DNA of 24,274 nt from a virus: the IMG/VR virus record IMGVR_UViG_3300032032_000901, positions 1 through 24,274 of that record, one strand, 5' to 3'. The stretch's first letter is position 1. Each line of letters begins with the position of its first letter. The position numbers and the translations under genes are program-made. This document shows, piece after piece, positions 1 through 7,847 of the stretch. The notes beneath the pieces are model-generated. The model did not search any database, was not told the DNA's origin, and saw nothing but the letters and a program-made list of their open reading frames with translations.

Positions 1-2
1 TT

Positions 3-167
3 GTAGGTAAAGACAGTCTTGCATATGACGTAGGAAATACTGATTTCTCCCACATAGAAGACCCAAAAATGCCCGACAGGCAACAATGGCTCCAAGATTA
101 TGCATATACGGAGTGGACTACAGAAGAAATAGCAGAAGGATTACCATTTTCTAGATTGACTTTTTGA
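3..167 (+). CDS. C-terminal end of an unidentified gene (5' end outside window)
   Basis: An open frame enters from the left edge and stops at TGA 165-167, giving 54 residues and ending in GLPFSRLTF. I do not recognise the family from this tail. The last codons overlap the promoter of the next gene: the -35 element TTGACT is 156-161 and the stop lies just inside the spacer. The composition (acidic, aromatic, soluble) suggests a globular enzyme or structural protein, but nothing more can be said. Confidence 0.6.
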   Translation, partial: VGKDSLAYDVGNTDFSHIEDPKMPDRQQWLQDYAYTEWTTEEIAEGLPFSRLTF

Positions 168-184
168 TAATACCAAAGTATAAT
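156..184 (+). promoter_or_regulatory. Early sigma70-like promoter, leaderless type
   Basis: TTGACT (156-161), a 17-base spacer, then TATAAT (179-184). Six bases follow, and the ATG begins at 191, where the canonical +1 (seven bases past the -10) would fall. It would drive the block from 191 towards 6602. The geometry matches the promoters at 7813, 20012 and 23694, which supports a shared host-polymerase early class. Confidence 0.8.
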
Positions 185-190
185 AAAGGT

Positions 191-1474
191 ATGCAACAAA
201 TCTCAATCGAATCTTGTTTGGAAATGATGATAGGTTTGAGTGACAAACCAGTTAATCCGCCATTTATTGTATTAGATAAAGACAAAAAAATATTAACTGA
301 CATTGCCAAAAAAGTTTATAGAGGTACTGCTTTAACTGATAGACAGTATGCAACTGTAAAAAGAATCTTAAAAACTAGTTATTCTACTCAATTTAAAAAT
401 AGAGACATTGATATTCATGCATCATCAACTATATTACGTAAAACATTAAGACAAATAGACAGAAGTTCTTATATTAAAATTGGAAATTATAAAGAATTTG
501 TTTACGATCCTTTTAGTTATTATGCATATGAACCAAATCATAGAGTCCTTGTAATAAGGTTTCCTTTTAATGTTACATATAGTAAACTTATGGGAGAAGT
601 TAAAAAATGTTTTCCTTTTTATAGAACTCATAAACAAAAAGACAAAAACAAATATGTTCTTCCGTATAATGAACGTTTAGTTCATAAAGTAGTAGAGAAA
701 TTTAAAGGCAAAATAAAAGATATTGATCCAACATTATTGGAAGTTCATGAAAGATGTGAATACTTTTATGATAATAAACAAGAATTTCTACCAGGAATTT
801 ATGATTTCAAAATCAAAAATTGTTTACCAAAAATAGCTGAACACTATGTAAATAAGTTTGGGCAACCTAGTCCTAGTAACTTATTTTTATTTAAAGATAG
901 AAGAGAATATTTAGGATTAAAATATTTTAGTGGACTACATTTAGAACAATCGTTAGCCGATCAAGATGAGTTTACTAAAAAACTTGTTCAACGTAAAGCA
1001 TCTGTAGTTATTGTTGAAAAGAAAAAATGGGAATTAAAACAAGTAATAAAAACAATGTTTGATTTAAAAAGAATTCCTTTATTGGTAGTTTTACCAGTAT
1101 TTCCAAAAAAAGATCCTGCTGAATCTTTAGAAGCATCACATAAAATTTTAAAAGACTATGTGGACAATAAAGACATTTCGGTATTGTTTAGATTAGAAAA
1201 CATGGAATCTGGTATCAAGTTTAACGAATATGTTCGAGAAAATGGACTTAATAATAGTCTTGCAAATAATACAAAAATAGTGTACATTAATAATAAGAAG
1301 ATTCCAAAACCCTTATTAAGATTTAATTGGAAGCCTGAAGGCGTATTATGTCTTGATACTACAAGGAATTACAGTAAAGTAAATTCTTTTGAAGAGGAGT
1401 TCGACTTGGTTGTTCAATATGCTACTGAAGAACATAGTCCTTGGAATCCATATTTTGTTATGGAAAATATATGA
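191..1474 (+). CDS. Conserved T4-like phage protein upstream of uvsW, function unknown
   Basis: This is a 427-residue soluble protein. I chose ATG 191 over the in-frame TTG at 164 because the consensus promoter at 156-184 would place +1 exactly at 191, so the TTG would not be transcribed from it. The N-terminal part contains a lysine-rich stretch followed by LTDRQYATVKRIL, a pattern I associate with proteins found next to uvsW in marine T4-like phages. The C-terminal third alternates beta and alpha segments and could be a degenerate helicase-like or Rossmann-like domain, but there is no Walker A motif. The stop overlaps the uvsW start as ATGA (1471-1474), so the two are probably translationally coupled. 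A partner role with UvsW is inference only. Confidence 0.75.
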   Translation: MQQISIESCLEMMIGLSDKPVNPPFIVLDKDKKILTDIAKKVYRGTALTDRQYATVKRILKTSYSTQFKNRDIDIHASSTILRKTLRQIDRSSYIKIGNYKEFVYDPFSYYAYEPNHRVLVIRFPFNVTYSKLMGEVKKCFPFYRTHKQKDKNKYVLPYNERLVHKVVEKFKGKIKDIDPTLLEVHERCEYFYDNKQEFLPGIYDFKIKNCLPKIAEHYVNKFGQPSPSNLFLFKDRREYLGLKYFSGLHLEQSLADQDEFTKKLVQRKASVVIVEKKKWELKQVIKTMFDLKRIPLLVVLPVFPKKDPAESLEASHKILKDYVDNKDISVLFRLENMESGIKFNEYVRENGLNNSLANNTKIVYINNKKIPKPLLRFNWKPEGVLCLDTTRNYSKVNSFEEEFDLVVQYATEEHSPWNPYFVMENI

Positions 1475-2925
1475 GTTGTAAGATAGTAATTAATGATGAA
1501 GTCAATGTAAAAATTGAAGGGCTACCTGTTGATGTACGAAGAAAAATAGCAAATAGTTTAAAATGGGAAGTTCCATACGCAAGATACTTGCCTCAATATA
1601 AATTAGGAAGATGGGATGGTAAGATTGGTTTCTTTGGTTTAGGTGGTAGCGGTTTTGTTAATCATTTAGATAAAATTTTAGAATTACTTAATAAACAAGG
1701 TGTTGAAGTTGGCTCAATAGAAGATAAAAGAAAGAAATATGATTTAAAATTTCAGCCTATTGACAAAAATTATTTTGGAAATAAAACATGGCCCAAAGGT
1801 CACATTTGTGAAGGACAAGAAATTGTACTTCGTGATTATCAAGTAGATGTTGTTAATAATTTTATAAAGCAACCACAATCATTACAAGAAGTTGCCACTG
1901 GTGCAGGGAAAACAATTGTTACTGCTTGTTTATCTAGTTTATGTGAAAGACTAGGACGAACTGTTGTAATAGTACCCAATAAAAGTTTAGTTACACAAAC
2001 AGAAGAAGATTATATTAATGTAGGTCTAGACGTAGGAGTATACTTTGGTGATAGAAAAGAACTTGGAAAAACACACACAATTTGTACGTGGCAATCTTTA
2101 AATGTTTTAGATAAAAAATCAAAAGCTGGACAATCAACATTATCCTTAACTGAATTTTTAAGTGGTGTACAAACATTAATAATAGATGAAGTGCACCAAG
2201 CAAAAGCAGATGTTTTAAAAAAATTACTAACACATCATTTAAAAAATTCTCCAATAAGATGGGGATTAACAGGAACAATCCCAAAAGAACAATTTGAATT
2301 TCAAAGTTTATTAGTTGCTATAGGTCCTGTTATTAATCAAATATCTGCAAAAGAATTACAAGATAAAGGTATATTATCTAAATGTCACGTTAATGTAGTA
2401 CAATTAGTTGACACATTAGTACATAGAACATACCAAGAAGAATTAAGTTATTTGGTTACAACTCAAGATAGATTAGAATACATAGCAAAATTAATAGGCA
2501 AAATAAAGGAAACAGGCAACACACTTATATTAGTAGATAGATTAAAGGCAGGAGAAAAATTAGAACAAATAATTCCTAATAGTGTTTTTATTAAAGGCGA
2601 AACAAAATTGCAAGATAGAAAAGAACAATATGATCAAATTTCTAGTGCAAATAATAAAATAATAATTGCAACATATGGTGTTGCATCTATTGGAATTAAT
2701 ATACCTAGAATATTTAATTTAGTATTAATAGAGGCAGGTAAATCATTTATAAGGGTAATACAGTCAATAGGTCGTGGCATAAGAAAGGCAAAAGATAAAG
2801 ACTTTGTTCAAATATGGGACATAACATCTACTTGTAAGTTTGCTAAAAGGCATCTTACACGAAGAAAGAAATTTTATAAAGAGGCTAACTATCCATTTAC
2901 TGTAGAAAAAGTACAATGGAATTAG
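1471..2925 (+). CDS. uvsW: UvsW-like DNA/RNA helicase (superfamily 2)
   Basis: This is a 484-residue superfamily 2 helicase. Residues 1-110 match the UvsW N-terminal domain, including the stretch around LGRWDG. The Q/motif I area follows with ATGAGKT (about 142-148), then DEVH as motif II (239-242), LTGT as motif III (266-269) and QSIGRGIRKA as motif VI near the C-terminus. In T4, UvsW unwinds R-loops and branched DNA and helps switch from origin-dependent to recombination-dependent replication. The length is close to the family. ATG 1471 overlaps the preceding stop as ATGA. An in-frame TTG at 1441 lies inside the upstream gene and is less likely. Confidence 0.95.
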   Translation: MSCKIVINDEVNVKIEGLPVDVRRKIANSLKWEVPYARYLPQYKLGRWDGKIGFFGLGGSGFVNHLDKILELLNKQGVEVGSIEDKRKKYDLKFQPIDKNYFGNKTWPKGHICEGQEIVLRDYQVDVVNNFIKQPQSLQEVATGAGKTIVTACLSSLCERLGRTVVIVPNKSLVTQTEEDYINVGLDVGVYFGDRKELGKTHTICTWQSLNVLDKKSKAGQSTLSLTEFLSGVQTLIIDEVHQAKADVLKKLLTHHLKNSPIRWGLTGTIPKEQFEFQSLLVAIGPVINQISAKELQDKGILSKCHVNVVQLVDTLVHRTYQEELSYLVTTQDRLEYIAKLIGKIKETGNTLILVDRLKAGEKLEQIIPNSVFIKGETKLQDRKEQYDQISSANNKIIIATYGVASIGINIPRIFNLVLIEAGKSFIRVIQSIGRGIRKAKDKDFVQIWDITSTCKFAKRHLTRRKKFYKEANYPFTVEKVQWN

Positions 2926-2940
2926 CACAGAAAGAAAGAA

Positions 2941-3447
2941 ATGAGAATATTAACATTAGAAAACGAAACTTTTTTACTGAATAAATTACCAGAACACGTA
3001 TCAGATGATATGTGTTTTTCGGTTTTAGATAATAGCAATCCTAAGGAACCCGATTTCTTTTTTATTCCTTTAATTTATATAGAAAGTTTTAGTAGTCCGG
3101 CTATTGTTTTAGATATAGGTGGGAATGAATTAATAATGCCTTTAGATTGGAGTATAGGTGTAGGCGATAAAGAAGATAGTACTTCTGTAGAAGTTGTTCC
3201 TTTAACTAGTATTACAGATAGAGGTTTTCAAGCATTCTTGTTTAATCCTTTAAATGGATTTAAAGCAGAATTTATGGAAGTTAAAGTGTTAAATTTTTAT
3301 AATGATATTAAATGGTATTTTCCTAAAGTAAAAAATAATCAATTAATATCTACACCAATCACAACAGGTAAAGAACCTCTGTGTGCATTTTTTGTTAAAG
3401 ATATATCAAGACAATGTGAAACTATTGAATATGGATTGTTATTATAA
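2941..3447 (+). CDS. Conserved phage protein, function unknown
   Basis: This 168-residue protein is beta-rich with no membrane segment. The middle of the protein (around IPLIYIESFSSPAIVLDIGG) is hydrophobic and looks like a compact beta core. I associate it with proteins found downstream of uvsW in marine T4-like phages but know no function. It starts 15 bases after the uvsW stop, preceded by a purine-rich GAAAGAAAGAA. The stop overlaps the next start as TAATG. Confidence 0.75.
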   Translation: MRILTLENETFLLNKLPEHVSDDMCFSVLDNSNPKEPDFFFIPLIYIESFSSPAIVLDIGGNELIMPLDWSIGVGDKEDSTSVEVVPLTSITDRGFQAFLFNPLNGFKAEFMEVKVLNFYNDIKWYFPKVKNNQLISTPITTGKEPLCAFFVKDISRQCETIEYGLLL

Positions 3448-3647
3448 TGGGTAGACATAGTAAACAAGAACCTCAAGGTAAAGGTATGAACATGGATGTT
3501 CAATACGAAAAAGGTAAAGCGTGGGACGGTCAAAGTCGTCCATCTGATGATGCATATAGGAAAGGATACGATGCTATTAACTGGAACAACAAAAAAAATG
3601 TCAAAAAGAAAAAGAGAAAACCTAAAAAGAATAAAAAGAACTCTTAA
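3447..3647 (+). CDS. Small basic protein, function unknown
   Basis: It has 66 residues. The first 45 are mixed polar, with GKGMNMDVQYEKGKAWDGQS and RKGYDAINW. The last 20 are almost all lysine, arginine and asparagine. The basic tail suggests nucleic-acid contact, which is inference. It is coupled to the gene before through TAATG, and its 3' end overlaps the next start at 3598 by 50 bases in another frame. Confidence 0.7.
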   Translation: MGRHSKQEPQGKGMNMDVQYEKGKAWDGQSRPSDDAYRKGYDAINWNNKKNVKKKKRKPKKNKKNS

Positions 3648-3876
3648 AAATGGATTTATAATTAAAGCACCTGTGTTAAAAATACCAACAGGAAAAAGTG
3701 GGAAACCAATAGACGTTTGGTTAACGCAAGAATACTTACCACAACTTTTAGATTTAATTAAAGAAAAAAAATTATCTTTAAAAGAAATACAAACAATGGA
3801 CGGAGGTCATATTAAAATTACGTTTCATGATCCCAGACACGCAACATTATTTGGATTACATTATGAAAAAAGCTAG
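3598..3876 (+). CDS. Small conserved phage protein, function unknown
   Basis: This 92-residue reading frame opens with the basic stretch MSKRKRENLKRIKRTL and continues with a mixed alpha/beta body ending DPRHATLFGLHYEKS. I preferred ATG 3598 over ATG 3496 in the same frame, because the upstream 34 codons lie antiparallel in frame to the well-formed gene 3447-3647 and look unlike protein. It overlaps the next start (3863) by 14 bases. I do not recognise the family. Confidence 0.65.
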   Translation: MSKRKRENLKRIKRTLKNGFIIKAPVLKIPTGKSGKPIDVWLTQEYLPQLLDLIKEKKLSLKEIQTMDGGHIKITFHDPRHATLFGLHYEKS

Positions 3877-4162
3877 AGAAATTACAAAAAAAGAAGTAGT
3901 AGCTAAAAAACTAGGAATAAAATATATTTACGAATCGCCAGATGGTGGAGAAACTGTATATCAACGAGAAGTAGGAAATTATACTGCCGAAAGACAAATG
4001 GTATCTAAAAGTGAGAAAGCACACGTAGAAGATGAGTTCAAAAGACGTCATCGTTACATTACACCAGATGCAGTTAAGCTATGTTGGAAACATAAAGGAT
4101 TGCAAAAGGCGTGGGAAAAGTATATAATGTTATTGGAGTTATATGGTCATTCAGAAGAATAG
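3863..4162 (+). CDS. Conserved phage protein, function unknown
   Basis: It has 99 residues from ATG 3863. The sequence includes KKLGIKYIYESPDGGETVY near the N-terminus and an alpha-helical C-terminal half (LCWKHKGLQKAWEKYIMLLEL). This two-part layout looks like a small globular protein. I considered T4 gp33, the late transcription co-activator of similar size, but saw no specific match. It overlaps the next gene by 20 bases. Confidence 0.65.
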   Translation: MKKAREITKKEVVAKKLGIKYIYESPDGGETVYQREVGNYTAERQMVSKSEKAHVEDEFKRRHRYITPDAVKLCWKHKGLQKAWEKYIMLLELYGHSEE

Positions 4163-4622
4163 ATTACCGTTAAAGGATATTCTTGCGGCTATAGATATGA
4201 AAGCTAAAAACATTTGGGATGAGTTTTCAGCTGACGAACAAAAGCAAATAGGCTTTTATATATTGAATAGATATGCAAGTTCAGTAGTAGGTAAAAAAGA
4301 AGATAAAGAATTAACTATTTTAAAAACAAATGAATATTATAATAAAAACTTTTTTACTTTATCTAAACATAAAAAATTATTATGGTATTTGCTTTGTATG
4401 ACTGCAAGTGATAGAAAAAAAATTACGTTTCATCCATGGATAGGATATAAACATAAAGAATATGGAAGTAAAACAAAAGCAGTTAAGTTTTTAAAAAATT
4501 TATATCCTACTAAAAAAGAAGATGAAATACAATTATTGGCAACAATAAATTCTGTTAGTGTGTTAAAGACATTAGCACAAGATTTTGGTATGTCAAAAGA
4601 AGAAATTAAAAAAGTATTATGA
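4143..4622 (+). CDS. Conserved T4-like protein, possible clamp-loader small subunit (gp62-like)
   Basis: This 159-residue alpha-helical protein starts LPLKDILAAID and carries FYILNRYASS, TNEYYNKNFFTLSKHKKLLWYLLC and FHPWIGYK. Similar proteins in marine and alphaproteobacterial T4-like phages are, as I recall, annotated as clamp-loader small subunit, which with gp44 loads the sliding clamp gp45. I cannot confirm this from motifs alone, and neither gp44 nor gp45 lies in this window. The 3' end overlaps the next start (ATGA-type, 4619). The assignment is tentative, but that this is a real gene is well supported. Confidence 0.45.
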   Translation: MVIQKNRLPLKDILAAIDMKAKNIWDEFSADEQKQIGFYILNRYASSVVGKKEDKELTILKTNEYYNKNFFTLSKHKKLLWYLLCMTASDRKKITFHPWIGYKHKEYGSKTKAVKFLKNLYPTKKEDEIQLLATINSVSVLKTLAQDFGMSKEEIKKVL

Positions 4623-5302
4623 TAGAAAAGTTATATTCTTGTAAGCATTGTACCGCAAAATTTACTAGAGAAAAAACTCTTGCTGTTCATATGTGTGAAC
4701 AAAAAAGAAGATTTTTACAAAAAGATGAAAGAAGAGTTCAATTAGGATATCAAACTTTTATTAGATTTTACCAATTGTGTCAAAAAATGGAAAAAGAAAA
4801 AACATATGAAGAATTTTGTAAGAGTCCTTATTATACAGCATTTGTTAAGTTTGGAAGTTTTTTGAGTAATGTTAAACCTTTATATCCACAAAAATATATT
4901 GATTATGTTGTTACTAGTGGAGTAAAATTAGATCATTGGTGTAGAGAAGAATTATATGAAAAATATTCTATAAATTTAATTTTAAAAGAAACAATGGAGA
5001 CAGCAGTAGAACGTTCTATTAAATCTATGATGGATTGGGGAGAAGAAAAAGAAGCACCATGGCATGATTATTTTAAGTATGCAAGTTTGAATAGAGCTAC
5101 ACAAGATATTAGAGATGGTAAAATTTCTCCATGGCTAGTATTAAATTCTAAAACAGGTAAGGAAATGTTGAATAAATTTAATGATGAACAATTACAAATT
5201 ATAAGTCGTATGATAGATCCTAAACATTGGGCAGTAAGATTTCAAAGAGTACCTGCAGATGTTGAAATAGTAAAAGGCATAACCAAGGAGGCAAACTTAT
5301 AA
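4619..5302 (+). CDS. Zinc-finger protein conserved in T4-like marine phages
   Basis: It has 227 residues. The first 27 form a C2H2/CCHC-like finger with C8, C11, H24 and C26 (CKHC, then LAVHMCE). The rest is alpha-helical and basic/aromatic, with CKSPYYTAFVKFGSFLSNV and a C-terminal stretch IDPKHWAVRFQRVPADVE. The finger suggests nucleic-acid or protein binding. It sits in the early replication block between the putative clamp-loader gene and a small basic protein. The function is unknown. Confidence 0.75.
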   Translation: MIEKLYSCKHCTAKFTREKTLAVHMCEQKRRFLQKDERRVQLGYQTFIRFYQLCQKMEKEKTYEEFCKSPYYTAFVKFGSFLSNVKPLYPQKYIDYVVTSGVKLDHWCREELYEKYSINLILKETMETAVERSIKSMMDWGEEKEAPWHDYFKYASLNRATQDIRDGKISPWLVLNSKTGKEMLNKFNDEQLQIISRMIDPKHWAVRFQRVPADVEIVKGITKEANL

Positions 5303-5466
5303 TGACAAATACTACTAAATCATACATTAAAGGAAAGTATCGTATAAGGGAATATTATACTGATGAAAATTTATGGAAAGAAACAAAGACACTTATTAAA
5401 AAGAAGAAAAAACCTAAGAAGAAAGAAAAACGTAACTGGTTTAAAGGATTAGGAAATAAAGAATGA
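5302..5466 (+). CDS. Small lysine-rich protein, function unknown
   Basis: It has 54 residues from ATG 5302, with a strong ribosome binding site AAGGAGG at 5285-5291. The N-terminal half is polar with aromatic residues (YRIREYYTDENLW). The C-terminal half is a run of lysines ending RNWFKGLGNKE. The stop overlaps the next ATG as ATGA (5463-5466). Clear translation signals make it a credible gene. Confidence 0.7.
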   Translation: MTNTTKSYIKGKYRIREYYTDENLWKETKTLIKKKKKPKKKEKRNWFKGLGNKE

Positions 5467-5759
5467 AAGAAATAGAAGTAAAAATAGAAACGTTTAAAAA
5501 TAAAGATGTGGATTTTCTTGACGTACAAAAACACATTATTAATTTATTTGAGACAGAACAAATAACTGTAGAAGGTAAAACTGTTGAAGATATATCAGAT
5601 TTACTATATATGAATCTTTCAAGAAGATGGGATGGACGGGATATATCTATTCAAATAACTGACGAAAGTAAATGTGGTTGTTCAATGTTATATCCAAAGG
5701 ATCCTAAAATTGTATTAAACCCTAATCAAAGAAATATTGTTGTTAAATGCCAGATATAG
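5463..5759 (+). CDS. Small conserved protein, function unknown
   Basis: This 98-residue mixed alpha/beta protein contains a conserved-looking LYMNLSRRWDGRDISIQI and a CGCSM cysteine pair. It overlaps the preceding stop (ATGA) and, by 13 bases, the start of the miniature DnaE-like gene at 5747. That makes the two a likely translationally coupled pair, so a partner role is possible but unproven. Confidence 0.7.
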   Translation: MKEIEVKIETFKNKDVDFLDVQKHIINLFETEQITVEGKTVEDISDLLYMNLSRRWDGRDISIQITDESKCGCSMLYPKDPKIVLNPNQRNIVVKCQI

Positions 5760-6325
5760 ATATAGACTTTGCAGATAGATCTATTTTATTAGATAAAGTT
5801 AAACACAGAATTGCTAAATTAGATTCTGGTAAGAAACATAATACTGGCGTATACTTTACAGAAGTACCACACGATCCAGTAAACAATTTATGTACACTTG
5901 ATTATGATAAAGCAGAACAAAGAGGATATTTTAAAATAGATTGTTTGAACGTTAGCATTTATAAAGATATTAAAGATGAAAAACATCTTAATAAATTAAT
6001 AAACACTGAACCATTATGGGAATTATTAGAAGCAAAAGAATTTGTAGATCAAATTTTTCATATTAATGGACACGTGGAAATATTACAAAAACTTAAACCT
6101 ACAAACATAGAACAATTAGCGGCAGTTTTAGCAATTATACGACCAGCAAAAAGACATTTGATTAAACAAAATTGGGATGAAATAGATGAACAAGTATGGA
6201 AAAAACCTACAGACGGAAGTTACTTTTTTAAAAAATCTCACGCAACTTCATATGCAATGGCAGTAGTAGTGCATATGAATCTTATATGCGAACAATTAAA
6301 AGGAAATAATGACCAAAAGCCATAG
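5747..6325 (+). CDS. Miniature DnaE-like protein (C-family polymerase palm motifs)
   Basis: It is only 192 residues but shows, in order, the core motifs of bacterial DNA polymerase III alpha. PDIDIDF at 2-8 matches the PDFDVDF that holds two catalytic aspartates. KHNTGVYF at 30-37 matches the KHAGGVV element. GYFKIDCLNV at 60-69 matches the KFDFLGL segment with the third catalytic aspartate (D65 here). LAAVLAIIRPAK at 124-135 matches ALVALFRPGP, and FFKKSHATSYAM at 160-171 matches FNKSHSAAYAL. E. coli DnaE is about 1160 residues, so this is a drastic condensation lacking PHP, tau-binding and OB domains. T4-like phages replicate with a B-family polymerase, so its role is unclear: a non-processive accessory polymerase, a regulator, or a catalytically silent scaffold are all possible. 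Confidence 0.75.
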   Translation: MPDIDIDFADRSILLDKVKHRIAKLDSGKKHNTGVYFTEVPHDPVNNLCTLDYDKAEQRGYFKIDCLNVSIYKDIKDEKHLNKLINTEPLWELLEAKEFVDQIFHINGHVEILQKLKPTNIEQLAAVLAIIRPAKRHLIKQNWDEIDEQVWKKPTDGSYFFKKSHATSYAMAVVVHMNLICEQLKGNNDQKP

Positions 6326-6602
6326 AAAAAGAAGTCTAGTTAAAACTCTTACATGGAGAATTTTGGCAACTACAGATACATTTTTAATAAGTTGGCTTAT
6401 TACAGGTGCGATAACTTTAGCAGGTGCTATTGCAGGTATAGAAGTTATAACTAAAATGTTTTTATATTACCTACACGAACGAGGTTGGAATAAAATTAAA
6501 TGGGCAAAGGAGACTGGACCTGAAGAACACACAACTATATTTCCTTATTTTGATTTTCCATATGAACTTCCTAGTTCAAAACATGATAAGAAAGATCACT
6601 GA
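6309..6602 (+). CDS. DUF2061 family membrane protein
   Basis: It has 97 residues. The N-terminus KSHRKRSLVKTLTWRILATTDTF, two hydrophobic segments (about 19-34 and 36-52) and the stretch IEVITKMFLYYLHERGW are typical of DUF2061, a family of small bacterial inner-membrane proteins also found in phages. The C-terminal 35 residues are acidic and probably cytoplasmic. It overlaps the preceding gene by 17 bases and is the last gene of the block. It converges on the minus-strand gene, whose stop codon overlaps its end. Function unknown. Confidence 0.85.
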   Translation: MTKSHRKRSLVKTLTWRILATTDTFLISWLITGAITLAGAIAGIEVITKMFLYYLHERGWNKIKWAKETGPEEHTTIFPYFDFPYELPSSKHDKKDH

Positions 6603-6613
6603 TTGATTTTTTT
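6592..6613 (+). terminator. Possible intrinsic terminator between convergent genes
   Basis: AAGATCA (6592-6598) can pair with TGATTTT (6604-6610) around a five-base loop, with one G-T wobble. The T tract (6607-6613) follows directly. The stem is weak and AT-rich, but it lies exactly where the plus and minus genes meet. Confidence 0.35.
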
Positions 6614-6988
6614 GATTACTTCTTTAGGTTTTCTGACTAGTTGAACTGATCTTCTTTTTGTTCTTTTTACAGCAAGATTGTTTAAATTTGTGACGTGGCC
6701 CATTTTTACTGTAACATCTTTAGTATTCATTATCATTAAAATTTCCCTATAATTTTGCATTTCTTTTCTTAAAAATATACCAATAGGAATCATTCTATTA
6801 GACTCCCACCACCAAGTTTTACACAAGGCTACAAAATCAGCTTTCTGACTATCGCCCTTTAAGTCCTGATAGATGTACATACTAGTGATTGCGTGGTCTT
6901 GATTGTTAATTACACCAACATATTCCTTACCGCCATACTCTACTACACTTATGAAGGGGAAATCTTTCTCTATGTCTTCTTTTAGCAT
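6596..6988 (-). CDS. Conserved T4-like phage protein, function unknown
   Basis: It has 130 residues. The N-terminal half has ISVVEYGGKEYVGVINNQD and TSMYIYQDL, then WWWESNRMIPIGIFL in the middle, and ends with basic residues (VKRTKRRSVQLVRKPK). I associate this pattern (a gene of this size with WWWESNR and a basic tail) with T4-like cyanophages and relatives. It is alone on the minus strand here, convergent with the DUF2061 gene and divergent from the 7027 gene. No promoter for it is clear in the 38-base divergent gap. Confidence 0.75.
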   Translation of the reverse strand: MLKEDIEKDFPFISVVEYGGKEYVGVINNQDHAITSMYIYQDLKGDSQKADFVALCKTWWWESNRMIPIGIFLRKEMQNYREILMIMNTKDVTVKMGHVTNLNNLAVKRTKRRSVQLVRKPKEVIKKINQ

Positions 6989-6998
6989 TGTTATATCT

Positions 6999-7007
6999 AA
7001 TAAATAC
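6999..7007 (+). promoter_or_regulatory. T4-like late promoter, AATAAATAC
   Basis: AATAAATAC (6999-7007) differs by one base from the T4 late -10 element TATAAATA and precedes the probable virion gene at 7027. The same nonamer occurs at 24206. T4 late promoters need no -35 element. Confidence 0.5.
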
Positions 7008-7026
7008 GTTATATTGATGGTGTGTT

Positions 7027-7812
7027 ATGCAACTTATACGAAGATATTTATTAAATAATAGAATAGTGCTTACTGCGAATTTGGCAGGGCACATTACGAG
7101 GTATAGATCCGTGTATCAAAGAAATATAAACGTTTACAGAAATATAGACAATGTTCTTCAATTTGAAGTTAAAAATGCTGATGAAAAAGCTGTTAGTATC
7201 CTTAATACATACACACCTAAGTTTAAAATGTGGAATGAAGACGATACTTTAGTTGTAGAAAAGGATGGAACTATTATAGAAACATCTACACCAAGCAAAG
7301 TAGGGCAATTTACTGTAACATTATCTGAAAACGATTTACTAAATCTTAAGCAACAATATATGAGTTATAGTGTTTATTTGTATAATACAAGTACTACTAA
7401 AAACGTTTTAACTTATCCTAATTCACACTTCGGAAGCCAAGGAACAGTATTTCTAAGTACTAGTGAATTTCCAGGACCTAAAGTATCACACGAAGTTAAA
7501 ACATTTATTCAGGACGGAGATAACAATTTAATATATAATTCATCTGCCCTTACAGCCGATCCGGCAATAAACGGAAATTCAGCTCTTCATACAGTAGCAT
7601 ACTATTCTACAGATGCTGAAGGTACATTAACAGTTCAAGGTACTTTAGACAATCAAGTAACTACTGGTACAAATTGGACAGATATAGAAGTAACCAATTT
7701 ACTTGCTACAGACACTCTCAAATATGTAAATTTTAATGGCGTTTTTAGTCATTTAAGATTTAGACATCAAATAACTGCGGGCACAATAGACAAAATATTA
7801 GTTCGAAATTAA
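7027..7812 (+). CDS. Probable virion structural protein
   Basis: This 261-residue, beta-rich protein has many Thr, Ser, Asn and Val residues and no catalytic motif. The C-terminal third (TLTVQGTLDNQVTTGTNW, then YVNFNGVFSHLRFRHQ and GTIDKILVRN) resembles small structural proteins of marine T4-like phages. The late-type element at 6999-7007 fits a late structural gene. The position on the virion is unknown. Confidence 0.55.
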   Translation: MQLIRRYLLNNRIVLTANLAGHITRYRSVYQRNINVYRNIDNVLQFEVKNADEKAVSILNTYTPKFKMWNEDDTLVVEKDGTIIETSTPSKVGQFTVTLSENDLLNLKQQYMSYSVYLYNTSTTKNVLTYPNSHFGSQGTVFLSTSEFPGPKVSHEVKTFIQDGDNNLIYNSSALTADPAINGNSALHTVAYYSTDAEGTLTVQGTLDNQVTTGTNWTDIEVTNLLATDTLKYVNFNGVFSHLRFRHQITAGTIDKILVRN

Positions 7813-7841
7813 TTGACATTTCCATAAAATAGTTTTATAAT
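7813..7841 (+). promoter_or_regulatory. Consensus sigma70 promoter, leaderless type
   Basis: A perfect TTGACA (7813-7818), a 17-base spacer, and a perfect TATAAT (7836-7841). The predicted +1 is 7848, the A of the primase ATG. It sits entirely between the stop at 7812 and the ATG at 7848, so it is not a by-product of coding sequence. This is the clearest member of the early class. Confidence 0.9.
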
Positions 7842-7847
7842 GTATGC

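Noticed and set aside
164-190. TTG start at 164 for the first full gene
   Set aside because: It lies in the promoter spacer and upstream of the predicted +1 at 191, where an ATG is available.
1441-1470. TTG start at 1441 for uvsW
   Set aside because: It would overlap the previous gene by 34 bases. ATG 1471 gives the usual ATGA coupling and the known UvsW N-terminus.
2015-2284. Minus-strand frame opposite uvsW
   Set aside because: It is a low-complexity leucine-rich frame caused by the AT-rich codons of uvsW, with no translation signals.
3496-3597. Upstream extension of the 3598 gene to ATG 3496
   Set aside because: It overlaps the well-formed gene 3447-3647 almost entirely, and its translation looks like an off-frame reading.
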